The notes under the pieces: generated by a model
The model's database searches: none
Told to the model about the DNA's origin: nothing
The model's input: only the letters and a program-made list of their open reading frames with translations
Position numbers and translations under genes: made by a program
From: Druceiella hillmani
Taxonomy: Eukaryota > Arthropoda > Insecta > Lepidoptera > Hepialidae
NCBI GenBank assembly: GCA_039881145.1
Contig: JAYKKI010000004.1
Span: forward strand, 48,539,001 to 48,603,000
Length of the DNA: 64,000 nt
Direction: 5' to 3'
Shown here: in pieces, positions 32,198 through 43,725 of the stretch
How positions within the stretch are numbered: the stretch's first letter is position 1
How the letters are laid out: every line of letters begins with the position of its first letter

Positions 32198-32530
32198 ATT
32201 TATTTATTTATTTAAACCTACATATTTATCGATATACTAAATGTAACCTGTTCGTAAGAGTAAAAAATTAATGATTTAACAAAATTTAAGTTTTTAGATT
32301 AAAAATTAATACAAAAGTACACAAAAACTACAAAAGATAACGACGACACATTTCTACAAATTTACTTTCCTCATAAACAGATCACACTCTGGTGCGACCG
32401 CCATCATATGGTTCAGCAGTTGAATATCGCTTGAGACTGGAGAGTACCGATATAATTTTGTTCTAGAGGGTGGTATAGCAAACAGGTGACGATTGCGTGA
32501 CCGCAGAAAATTGTCAGACATGAAAAATGA
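32198..32530 (-). mobile_element. 5'-truncated non-LTR retrotransposon, 3' end (copy 2)
   Basis: Minus-strand frame from about 32515 reads FLRSRNRHLFAIPPSRTKL, YRYSPVSSDIQLLNHMM, AVAPECDLFMRKVNL and stops at 32354-32356. It aligns residue for residue with copy 1 at 5.7 kb and is the better preserved of the two. Its 3' UTR shares CTTACGAA..GGTTAC..AGTATATCGATAAATATGTA and ends in AAATAAATAAATA at about 32198. Only the end of the protein is present, the usual outcome of incomplete reverse transcription. The flanks do not let me define a target-site duplication. Confidence 0.7.
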
Positions 32531-32760
32531 AAGTGCACTCGATAGTACAGGGCGTAGAATTTTTTCTTTTAATAGCTAAAACATCAATTTCATAATCGAA
32601 ATATCTCTTCTGAGTTGCAAAGAATGAGAAACTATACGCTAGTTTCCCAAAAGGAAATCGGTAGAAAATAAAAATGGAAATCTGTCAGAAATAAAAATGT
32701 GCCTCCGAAACATCAATCACGAATCAAATGTGACTCTCAAGTAAACGACCTCATTCAGAG
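32531..32760. other. Non-coding, nothing recognised
   Basis: May contain the older 5' part of the adjoining retrotransposon copy, but no frame remains. Confidence 0.4.
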
Positions 32761-33440
32761 TATACAGTGGTATCTCGCTGAACATATATTCGTACTAAAT
32801 GGGAGCGTGTGCTACGCTGTTATTCACTACTGAATACTTACTTTGAATGCTTTACTTTATATTTACTCGCTTTGAAAACCTGGGGGATCTTAAGCTCAAT
32901 CTAAGTAACACGGCTTCAAGCTCGTTGAACAGTACCACTATTATAGTGCAACAAACTGCGTCTATCTCTAATCGCCAACGTACCATTGCCCGCTGACCTC
33001 TGGTAAAAATAGCCTAACAGATATTTGAAGCCGCCAGGTTCTCTCGTTTAAAGCCGACGTATTCCTCCACGCTTTCGTTTTCGCCTACCATATTTCGTTC
33101 ATAGAACAATATTTTTGAAGTGAAACTTCTTTAGGCGCACCGATGCACTGTTGTCTGACGAGTAAACGAAACTGCGCCTTCCCGCTCGTGTCGATAAAGC
33201 TGAATCATGTAAACTCGGCTCTCTTCGGCATCGACTAAGTTTAGGTGCACTATACGCACTTTTAAAATTTCAAGTGAATTACTTTTTTAAACGCACCATG
33301 GGCACGTTTTTTACAAACTAAATTAAATTTAAATCCAAACTGTTTATAACATATTTTAATTTCCATAAACCTACTGCTTCATTCGTACGAGTAAACTCGA
33401 CTCCCTCCGGTATCAGCCAGGTGAGATCACTGTCTAACAC
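32761..33440. repeat. Composite repeat block carrying the GAAGTGAAACTTCTTT core
   Basis: 33117-33139 reads GAAGTGAAACTTCTTTAGGC (then GC), a core shared with the SINE at 57.7 kb. A diverged second copy, CAAGTGAATTACTTTTTTAA, lies near 33270. After each comes ACGAGTAAAC and then ACTCGGCTCTCTTCGGCATC or ACTCGACTCCCTCCGGTATC, so a unit of roughly 150 bp is duplicated. The GC-richer left part (32880-33100) has a partly open minus frame treated separately. Confidence 0.5.
33017..33106 (-). pseudogene. Possible LTR-retrotransposon Gag scrap, very weak
   Basis: A 30-codon minus-strand stretch reads FYERNMVGENESVEEYVG then FKRENLAASNIC and stops. The mix of a 'GE(N)ESVEEYV' motif followed by a Leu/Ala-rich helix is reminiscent of the capsid region of Ty3/gypsy-type Gag proteins, where 'ES(V/I)..(Y/F)V..L..LA' is a common arrangement. 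The piece is short, nothing else of such an element is visible, and chance cannot be excluded. Confidence 0.2.
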
Positions 33441-35189
33441 AAAATGCATCGTTTCGAGAATTACGTTTAATTTTTTATTATTGTTTTATTTGAATATAAT
33501 TTAGTATGATACACGTACGTTATTGTATTTTAAAATAATAATCTCGCCTTACTAATGGTTCTTTTTTATTTCGCTAAAGGCATTAATGACTATAAGCATA
33601 AATATACTGCCTTAACATTTCAGTTTACAGGTGTTAATTAGGCATTTTTTAAGGACCCTTCTGAAAAATATGAGAGGAAAATAATCTATATTTTTTGCAT
33701 TTGAACTTTTATCAATGAGAAATTATTTATTTTCCAAAAATAAAATATATCCTATTTTCAACGTTTTTTGAAATATTTCATACCTCCATTACATTTTAAA
33801 CATTTCGTTGTATTAAGCAGAATTTCCATGAAAAAAAAACAACTTAAGAAAAACACTGACTGATTTCTGCGAAACAATACTTGTATCGTTCAATATTTAT
33901 TGCTGAATACAAAAATTTCACCTCGTTGTTTTGACGATTCTCGCAATGTCCGATGTGTGTGTTCTGTAAGAAGCTTAACCCTTGTGGTAACGTCGAAATA
34001 GATCATCTAGAAAATGGGATAAAGAAGGAAAAAATTATTGATTACAATCTTCTTATTTTCTACTCAGAAACCCATAGAAGCCGACTTATTATGACTAACA
34101 ACAGCCCTGTGTAAATTTATTTGTTTAAATCTGTAACACTAATAATTAAAAATTGAAACTAATTAAAAAACGCGACGTAACTGAAAAACTAAAAATGAAA
34201 TTTACGAGAAAATTTACGTAAGGCTACTAATATTTTAAAAAATACTATTACGAAATAATTTATATAAGCTCGTCAACATTTATTATATAGAAACAAAGAA
34301 AAAAGAACTGAATTATTTTTGATGTGGTATACAATTTTCGTTCATTTAATTTTATTCCATTTTTTATTATTCTTTAACTAATATCTCTTAGTCACGTATT
34401 TATTAACTTGATTCACTCTTCGCTTTATGCTTTAAGTAATTTTTTTTGTGAAATAAATAAATATGAAACTATTTATTACAAACGAGGAAATCCGGTCATT
34501 TAATAAATATCTCAATCGGAAAATGCACAGAGTAGAATTCCGTGATAGTCTATAACTTTTGAATTATTAATCAGACAAATTTAAAAAATAAAAATTCTAG
34601 ATTTTCTAAAAAAATTTCAAATTTACAATTTCAAAAAAATGAGAGGACAAACCTTGCACGTTGCTTTAAAACACATAATTTCCTAAACGGGAAGTAAAAA
34701 TGATAAACGAAACTTAAGTTTTCTTCTGACAGACCTTTGCAATGGTAATCCATGAAAAAATTTTCGATCTCAATTTACGTTTATGGGGAAGTACGTTACA
34801 ATTTTCTTTTAATATTTTCCTACATACCAATTTGTATCTCTATATAAAGCATCTACTTTCAAAGTTTCATACTTATAAAAGGACTAGGCTATGATAGACA
34901 CGCAGAGAAATTGTCACGTTCTTTTGTATCGCTACGGAAAAAGAAAATGTTAATAAAAGTCTTAATACAAAGAAAATCAAATATCATGGTTGGGCCTTGA
35001 AGCGTTTTATTTACTACATAATATTGAACAGATAGCACAATGTGGGAGAAACATCGGAAGCTATATATTTGCTGACAGAAAAAAGCATTATGAACCTGAC
35101 GGAGCAACGGAATATAATAAAAATCACTGAACAAGCCACCAAGCGTTAAAATGGGACGTCAAGCTACTAACTCAAAAAATAAAATAATT
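33441..35189. other. AT-rich non-coding, nothing recognised
   Basis: No feature supported. The 81-codon minus frame at 34889-35134 has no protein character. Confidence 0.6.
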
Positions 35190-35520
35190 CCAAACCAGCT
35201 CATCCTTCCGAATACTCCCCGAGTAACACGCAGCGAAAGCGACTTAATCGATTTAAGACTGCGGGCGAAAATGTTAATGAAAATGGAAAACGGGTTGGGG
35301 AAAGATATTCGCGGACAAATTTACCCATAATATTGAAAATTTTCGCCTCCCAAAGTCACGAATGCTTTATGTCCTTGTTCACTGGAATGACTCGTGGATG
35401 TAATGCGAAAATTAATGCGATAAAGTACGCCGAAGTCTGCGAATCCTTTAAATTTGGACTCGTAATTAATTTAGTAAATGCGCGACCTGAGATAATATTC
35501 GAGAATTAAAGTGACATGAA
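35190..35520. promoter_or_regulatory. GC-richer island, strong candidate enhancer-like conserved element
   Basis: Complex block with many CpGs and dense homeodomain-like (CTTAATCGATTTAAG, AAAATTAATGCGATAAAG, CGTAATTAATTTAG), GATA-like and Caudal-like (GCTTTATGTCC) words. No open frame or repeat similarity. It abuts the 35-bp satellite without a gap. Confidence 0.4.
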
Positions 35521-35521
35521 T

Positions 35522-36075
35522 TAATAAGTATGCTGTTCTTTAAATATGTATTAACGTAATAATTATGCTATTCTTTAAATGTGTATTAACGTAATAATTA
35601 TGCTGTTCTTTAAATATGTATTAACGTAATAATTATGCTGTTCTTTAAATATGTATTAACGTAATAATTATGCTGTTCTTTAAATATGTATTAACGTAAT
35701 AATTATGCAGTTCTTTAAATATGTATTAACGTAATAATTATGCAGTTCTTTAAATATGTATTAACGTAATAATTATGCTGTTCTTTAAATATGTATTAAC
35801 GTAATAATTATTCTGTTCTTTAAATATGTATTAACGTAATAATTATGCTGTTCTTTAAATATGTATTAACGTAATAATTATGCTGTTCTTTAAATATGTA
35901 TTAACGTAATCATTATGCTATTCTTTAAATATGTATTAACGTAATAATTATGCTGTTCTTTAAATATGTATTAACGTATTAATTATGCTGTTCTTTAAAT
36001 ATGTATTAACGTAATAATTATGCTGTTCTTTTAATATGTATTAACGTAATAATTATGCTGTTCTTTTAATATGAT
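35522..36075 (+). repeat. 35-bp satellite array, about 15.5 copies
   Basis: TTCTTTAAATATGTATTAAC begins at 35536 and every 35 bp after it up to 36026, with a broken unit at 36061. Each is completed by GTAATAATTATGCTG. Variation is small: TGCTA or TGCAG for TGCTG, ATGTG for ATATG in the second unit, and TTTTAAT for TTTAAAT in the last two. The near identity points to recent expansion or homogenisation. Confidence 0.97.
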
Positions 36076-36167
36076 CGGACATATATTTTTATCATGCGAT
36101 TTAGAAATAGGAAACCAAAAAAGTAAATTAATTTATTCATGATTACTTCTGTTTCAAGAATACAATT

Positions 36168-36310
36168 TTAAGGTTCCTTAGCCAAAAGGCAAAAACGGAC
36201 TCTAATAATTCCATTACGTGCGTCTGTTCGTCTGTCCGTCGCGCATTATAACAATTACAATTTATCAGCAATTGTTTTGAAATTTACGGGACGAGTATTT
36301 AAATATTTAA
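36168..36310 (+). repeat. Family C repeat, 5' fragment
   Basis: AAGGTTCCTTAGCCAAAAGG then CAAAAACGGACTCTAATAAT and CGTCTGTTCGTCTGTCCGTC is the start of family C, here cut off after about 140 bp. Confidence 0.75.
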
Positions 36311-36350
36311 ACTAACTGACTAAAATCTATTTGTTCAGTTAGTTTAAATA
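36304..36350. repeat. Perfect 16-bp hairpin, 15-nt loop
   Basis: TATTTAAACTAACTGA (36304-36319) is exactly complementary to TCAGTTAGTTTAAATA (36335-36350). It sits where the family C fragment stops. Confidence 0.9.
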
Positions 36351-37008
36351 ATGAAAAAAATCTTTGTAATTTTTATGCGGGAGGCCATTGAGGTTTTTTT
36401 TTAATTATAATAAGAGATGGAGAAATATTCGAAACACATTCAAAATAATAAATAAATAATATGGACATTTCAACCACTAAAAAAACAAAATCACGAGTAG
36501 CCTGAAATAGACCAACTTTTATTTAATCTTTCTAATAATAATGTTGTCTAGACTGTAAAAATTCATGAGGTTTAGTTCTCTTGAGACGTCGTCTCATATC
36601 CGCTACATTGAGGATCGCTTATCTTTCCGGATTTTCTTAACTTGAGTATGACTGGCTGCATATTTCTTACCACTTCTGGAACTGACTCAATGGCCAGGTT
36701 ATATTATAGGTAACTATTTTGAATGTACCATATGGTATTAACAATTCCCCCGCTCTTTATTTTGGAAAGTTTGCGTTTGTTGAATATTTGTTTACCCACT
36801 TGAAGATTAATAATTTTTTCACGGTGTATGCTATTAAAGGAATCTTTTAAAAGGAACCTGAGAACTTCTAGCAATATTTTTTGACATGGTACTTTTTCGC
36901 GAGACACGAGTCTTAAAAATATTAAGCAGTGTTTTTCATCTTCCTCTTTAATATTTTAACCACGAAACCAAAAATATGGAAAGAAAATCAGAATGGCGGT
37001 CTTCAGTA
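36351..37008. other. Non-coding with one unrecognised frame
   Basis: The minus frame at 36704-36907 (67 codons, LQVGKQIFNKRKLSKIKSGG in its C-terminal half) is lysine-rich and somewhat protein-like, and its frame remains readable beyond the stop toward 36560. It might be retroelement debris, but I cannot assign a family. Confidence 0.35.
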
Positions 37009-38379
<1,371 letters not shown>

Positions 38380-38775
38380 CAAAAAAATCTTTTGTACTTT
38401 ATTTAATGTGGAAGCTTTAACGACGCTCAAAGTGGCTGACTAATCAAAGAGCTTTTTTCCACTTTTCTTAGACGCACGCGCTTTTCCCCATAATCCAATC
38501 TACCATGAAAAGGCCGAAGGAAAATGGGAATTTGCTCTACTCGCCTTGTTCAGTTCATTATAAACGTATACATCAATGATGAGGGCAACGACTCTGCTTT
38601 GGCGGGGTTATCAATCATTCCGCAATATACTTCATATTTCATTCACTCAAAAGCAGCGTCCGATCTGTCATAATCTTCAATTTGCATCGTATTATTTGCA
38701 ATGAATGATATTGATCTTGGATCTTTTCCTTTCTGTTTCATGTTGGCTGCTTTGGATGACCGCGGCTGTAAACAG
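38380..38775. promoter_or_regulatory. GC-richer island with a splice-donor-like end
   Basis: Complex sequence including GCTTTGGCGGGGTTATCAAT (38596) and repeated CAAT/ATTTGCAAT words. Its right end reads GCTGCTTTGGATGACCGCGG, CTGTAAACAG and then GTAAGATG, a consensus-like 5' splice site at 38776. Upstream of it a plus frame open from 38671 gives MNDIDLGSFPFCF, MLAALDDRGCKQ. Either a conserved regulatory element or the end of an exon; I see no convincing acceptor. Confidence 0.3.
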
Positions 38776-38862
38776 GTAAGATGAATATATCTTTCATATG
38801 AAACGTTTTAATTAATTATATTTATCTGTACGTAGATTTCATTGCTACTTAACTAAATAGAC

Positions 38863-38863
<1 letters not shown>

Positions 38864-38930
<67 letters not shown>
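38864..38930. repeat. (TA)n array
   Basis: Uninterrupted, about 66 bp. Confidence 0.97.
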
Positions 38931-38932
<2 letters not shown>

Positions 38933-39042
38933 TTCTGTAGTTAAACCATTTTCATATCTAGGTCGAATTTGGGATAAAATGTTCAATAAAGTATACAAAA
39001 TTTATTTAAATATTTATATTACAAACAGTCATGGAAAAATAA

Positions 39043-39300
39043 TAATTTCATTGTGATGACAAAAATGGTTTATATTATTTATCTACATCGTCCTAAGACA
39101 AGGAATTATGGCCACGTCACATTTAGGTATCAATACAATACGCACTTTACTAGAGTGCAGAGGTCGCTTAATACTTTAATTGTAATGACAAAAATGGTTT
39201 ATATTATTTATTAACACCATCCTGAGACAAGTAATTATGGGCACATCACATTTGGATACCAATTCAATACGCACTTTACTAAAGTGCAGAGGTCTCTCAT
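39043..39300 (+). repeat. 129-bp tandem duplication
   Basis: ATGACAAAAATGGTTTATAT begins at 39056 and 39185. The units also share CATTT(A/G)G(G/A)TA and ATACGCACTTTACTA(G/A)AGTG. The right copy continues open as THFTKVQRSLIRLAKIYNL then EDRSKVAGLCFT, which has a protein-like look, but I do not recognise a family. Confidence 0.8.
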
Positions 39301-39409
39301 TCGTTTGGCTAAAATATACAATTTGGAGGATCGTTCTAAAGTGGCCGGCCTTTGTTTCACTGCAATTTAACTTAGTTAATCTGAAATACTTTTATTCTAA
39401 GTTTTCTTA

Positions 39410-39552
39410 ATACTATTTATCGATAATTGTGATGATAACACATTATACTATTTGTCGATAATTGTGATGATAACACATTATACTATTTGTCGATAATTGT
39501 GATGATAACACATTATACTATTTGTCGATAATTGTGATGATAACACATTATA
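39410..39552 (+). repeat. Second 35-bp tandem array, four copies
   Basis: CGATAATTGTGATGATAACA starts at 39421, 39456, 39491 and 39526, with CATTATACTATTTGT completing the unit. Copies are essentially identical. The unit length equals that of the 35.5-36.1 kb array but the sequences are unrelated. Confidence 0.95.
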
Positions 39553-41459
39553 AGAAAGATTTAAATTCGATAATTTGCATCGACGCGCAACGCAAATTGC
39601 ATTTAATAGCGTTTTACAAATACGTTAAAATCGATGAGAATTCGCGCTCTTATTATTAAAGTTTTTTTTTTAATATTTTCAATCTTTTATGTAAAGCTAT
39701 AGAACTTAAGTTTCATAAATTATGGACCATTTTTGTAATTACACTCAACTCACTCTATTAACAACTTTCGTGTATTAAGGATACAATATATAAAAGTATG
39801 TACAATTATTCTTCAACTACTAGCAACAGCGAAAATTACCTGCCAACTTAAGGCCTCAAATCAATCTTATTTTGTATAAGATGTACCAAATATCTCGTAC
39901 TTATATCTATGCACATAATCATTTGACTTTGACCATCTTTATCTAACATACTGATCAAACATTCAATTCAATTCAAAACTGATCAAACAACAATTCAATT
40001 GAAAATGTACAAATAATTAAAAAAAGAACATCTCGAGTTCAACATATCTAAATAACAAACAATCTAATTGTAAATGATAATAAAAATAAGCAGTGCGAAG
40101 AAGAGATGCCACGCATACAAATACTTTAATAAAAAGTAATCAATTACGTATAAAAGATGTCGAGTTACAAAAAATGTCTTCTATAAAATGGCGATAATAT
40201 TATGATTACCCATTTTTTCATCATCTTATAGCCTACGATTACTGAATATTCTTAAGCTCATGTTTCTATCCGTCCTTTTATGCTTCAGCCAGGCGTCTGA
40301 CGACCTTGCAAACATCCAGCCAATATCTATGCGATCGTTTTCAGACTCTTAGAGTTTATCTTTTAGAATATATCTCGCCATTTTCCTGCGGTTTTTGCTA
40401 AAACTTTCTCTAAGTAAAAGTCCCAATCACTCTATTTCCCACTATATTATTTTAATTTTTTTTCAAACTACCATTTCCCATGCAAACTTCGATAAAATGA
40501 AGTTTCTCAAATATAAAAATTATAATTGTGTGTATACCACTGGTTAAAGATTAAACATAAAAACTATATGTATTTAGGTAATCATTTATAATGGCAAACC
40601 TTTGGAAAAATTAAAAATATTTATTAAAACCAAAAAATTATTTACATATTTTTCTGCATATACTTCTATATATTGACTTTTCAGAGTCAGTTTTATTTTA
40701 GTAAAAAATAAATTTAATATTTAAAACAAAGAAACATAGACGTAATAATTATTCATGTTTTAATAAAACATTGTTAAATAAACAAATACACTGGGAAATT
40801 TGTCATTTCATTTGTATTATATATAGCAATTGAGCCAACATTTACACTAAAATTTCGTTCATCTTACATTTGGATTTTCTGAAAATAAGATGCATGTTCT
40901 GGTAACTTTAAAATGTAACAAAAAACATATTAAGAACCGAAGAAAATTATCCTAAGTCTTTCCTAAAAAAATAAAGCCACTTAATTTGAAGATGGTGAAA
41001 TTCATGTAATAAGAGTAATACTTTTAATAAATATGATGCCACAATGTTACAGTAATTGTACAAACTACGCATAATTATTTAATGCTAGCAAAATTATTTC
41101 TACAAAATTTAAAAAATGAAACCTATATAATATTCAGATTATCCACAAATGACACACAAAAAATTTTAACATCATATTTTAAATAATTTGTCCACATTAT
41201 TTCCATTGAAGTGACAGTCAAATTGTAAAACCTAATTTTTTTTGTGCATATAAATATACATACAAATTAACTTAATGTTACTTATTAACAACCAAAATAT
41301 AGAGAATACCGATGATAAATGTATTACAAAATTGACTTGTGGACATAATCATTTTATCGCTATATTTAAACGCAGAAGTTTATCACTAAAATTTTAATAT
41401 AACTTTGTAAACACCACAACTCTTTATAAGTATTACAGTATCAATGATATTTATCAGTC
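39553..41459. other. AT-rich non-coding, nothing firm
   Basis: A mildly GC-richer patch at 40255-40400 carries no frame or motif I can name. Confidence 0.55.
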
Positions 41460-41690
41460 AACGAGCACCATCTTCATTTCACTCATGAAACCCATTTCCG
41501 AAGTAGAAACTGAGTAACCCACGCGCAATTTGTAAGTAATAGCATATCTAGGTTCACCCTAGCTCGTTACGTGGCTATAAACGACCCTTGTACGACCTCA
41601 GCCTAGACCTTCGCCCTTAATGACGTTATCGATATCTTCCTTGACATAACTTGGAGGTGCGATAACCGACATTCTTTTGCAAATGTATTT
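41460..41690. promoter_or_regulatory. GC-richer island, candidate conserved non-coding element
   Basis: Complex block (TACGTGGCTATAAACGACCC near 41569; CTTAATGACGTTATCGATAT near 41617) with an E-box-like CACGTGG-type word and a CRE-like TGACGTTA. No frame or repeat similarity. Confidence 0.25.
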
Positions 41691-42284
41691 TATTACTAAA
41701 TACTATCTATAAGTTACTTTTAGTTATGGTTATATTTTAATATAATCCTAGATATAGTTTTGTAAATTTGTTTAAGTAATGTGAGTTAGATATGTATTTA
41801 AATTAAGTATTTCGCATACTAGTAATTTTTAAGTTTTTTATCATATATTGTATCTTCATTTCGACATAAGTTTTACACATTGTCATCCAAAAATCAAAAC
41901 ATTGTTAAAAAAATAAATAATTTACATAATGTACTATTACTATTTTGCCAGTCAAGTCCAATACCTGTTTACTGCTAAAAATTTAAAATATGAAAATAGA
42001 TTTTTAATTTTTTTTTAAATGTGCCTTATAAAATCTTATCAAACGAATCGATACTAAAAATTAAATAAAAATTAAAATTTATTTTATCATGGTTTAATCA
42101 AAGTCCCAAATATCACATCACTACATGTTATTGTAAACTACATCGTATAAAATATAGCAATCCCAAAGGGCTAACCTGAAAATTGTTTTTGAACGACTGT
42201 TATAAAAATGTTAGTAATAACGAGCTCTTATATTTAATAATCAGATAATTACAGTAATTAATTTAATATTTATTTTACAATTTT
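41691..42284. other. AT-rich non-coding, nothing recognised
   Basis: No feature supported. Confidence 0.6.
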
Positions 42285-42490
42285 CAGACCGGGTCACATT
42301 TAAACCAGAAAGTAAGTGTTGTGTTGCCCGATAGACTAGCTAATCGTATTCATTAGCCCGCCGAAACAATTAAACAGACTCATGCTTCACTTAACCGCTT
42401 CCTGAATAGAGCGATAGATCTTAACACGGGAGGACAATAATTTGCACTTTAATCTTAATAAATGCATTACGATTTCAGAATGATCAAATG
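42285..42490. promoter_or_regulatory. GC-richer island, candidate conserved non-coding element
   Basis: AGACTAGCTAATCGTATTCA (42330) and CAATAATTTGCACTTTAATC (42434) with TAATAAATGCATTACG are dense homeodomain/POU-like sequence in otherwise simple flanks. No frame. Confidence 0.25.
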
Positions 42491-43499
42491 ATTCGTATAC
42501 AAAAGTAAACACTTCTTAATTGCCTCTGAGAGAAATCTTCGACCCGTAGAGTTTAACTTGTAATTAATAGAAATTATCCAATAAAATTTAAAAAAAATAT
42601 TTTATTCTCCACGCATTGAAAAAAAAATAAAATATACTAATTTATTCCTGATTGTATCAACAACATATCGGCTGGAGCAAGCTAAGTAAATATTCTGTTT
42701 CAATTAAGCACATAGCATCATTGTGGCTTGTGTCGAGACCGATCGCGTGGTGAAGATTTAGTCTTACCAATTTTTATTAGATTAATTAGAACCTCTAACT
42801 TTGGTAACAAATAGTACAACATCATTTGATTTGTATTACAAATACATTTTTTGATGTGCTTGGAAGCACAACGAAAAGCTGTACTTTATTATAAATTTTT
42901 TAATTAAATCTAGCCAATTAAATTTATTGACATGATTCAAAAGTGAGTATATTATTAAAGTTACATTAACGAATTTGAAAACAAAATTTATTCTTGCCAG
43001 GAAATTTAATTCGTTTTATTTAACAATCAATTCCTCTTCCATAATCTATTTTATTATATTAAGGGTAAGAACCTAAGTCGATTTTATCAGCTACTTAAAG
43101 CTGTTATGAAATTGTCTTGATCCGTCGACGAGACACTTTTACGCATTGTTAGCTAAAGCTTTTCAAATATTACGACCATCCTCGGATCTTCTCTATTCAA
43201 TAAAGCGTTAAGCTTGGTTCTCACTAACTACAGAATGCTACTTGAACTGCTTAAAATATCACCTTCCTTCTTAAAAATACATTTTACTAAAGTATTAGTA
43301 ATCAATATGGTAATCCACTATGAAACCAAACTAAACTGTAACTGATCCAATATTATCTATAAATAAAATATGGCTTTAGCAATCGTAAAAGATAAAGAGA
43401 ACAAATCATAAAATACAAAAATAGTGTCAATTATTGTTCTCCACAATTCTGTTGAAGCACTTGAGATAAACGCACTTCATAGATCCGGTATCCGTTTTT
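42491..43499. other. AT-rich non-coding, nothing recognised
   Basis: No feature supported. Confidence 0.6.
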
Positions 43500-43725
43500 C
43501 ATTTGAAACAATAACATCTACGTACATAAAATAGAGCCTTCGCGTGAAACAAGAACACTCATAAATAAAAGAGAGGAAGCTTTTTGACAGGCCAACTTGT
43601 GAATATCCAATAAGCTTCGGCCCTCCCGGGGGGCAATATAAACATCCACCCCGTCACGTCTTTTCCTTTGCGACCAATCATGGAGAACGAAAGGAAAGTT
43701 CACAGCGGTAAACTTGAACAAATTT
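43500..43725. promoter_or_regulatory. GC-richer, promoter-like block
   Basis: Within 90 bp: the GC hairpin GCCCTCC-C-GGGGGGC (43619-43633), a TATA-like GCAATATAAACATCC (43634-43648), a CCAAT word (43674-43678) and ATGGAGAACGAAAGG (43680). The plus frame from that ATG closes after about 17 codons (MENERKVHSGKLEQIWI). The minus strand is open for 67 codons (HDWSQRKRRDGVDVYIAPRE in its middle), not recognised. Function is inferred. Confidence 0.25.

Noticed and set aside
35522..36075. Regular 35-bp repeats resembling a CRISPR array
   Set aside because: The units are directly adjacent with no unique spacers, and the genome is eukaryotic; it is a satellite.
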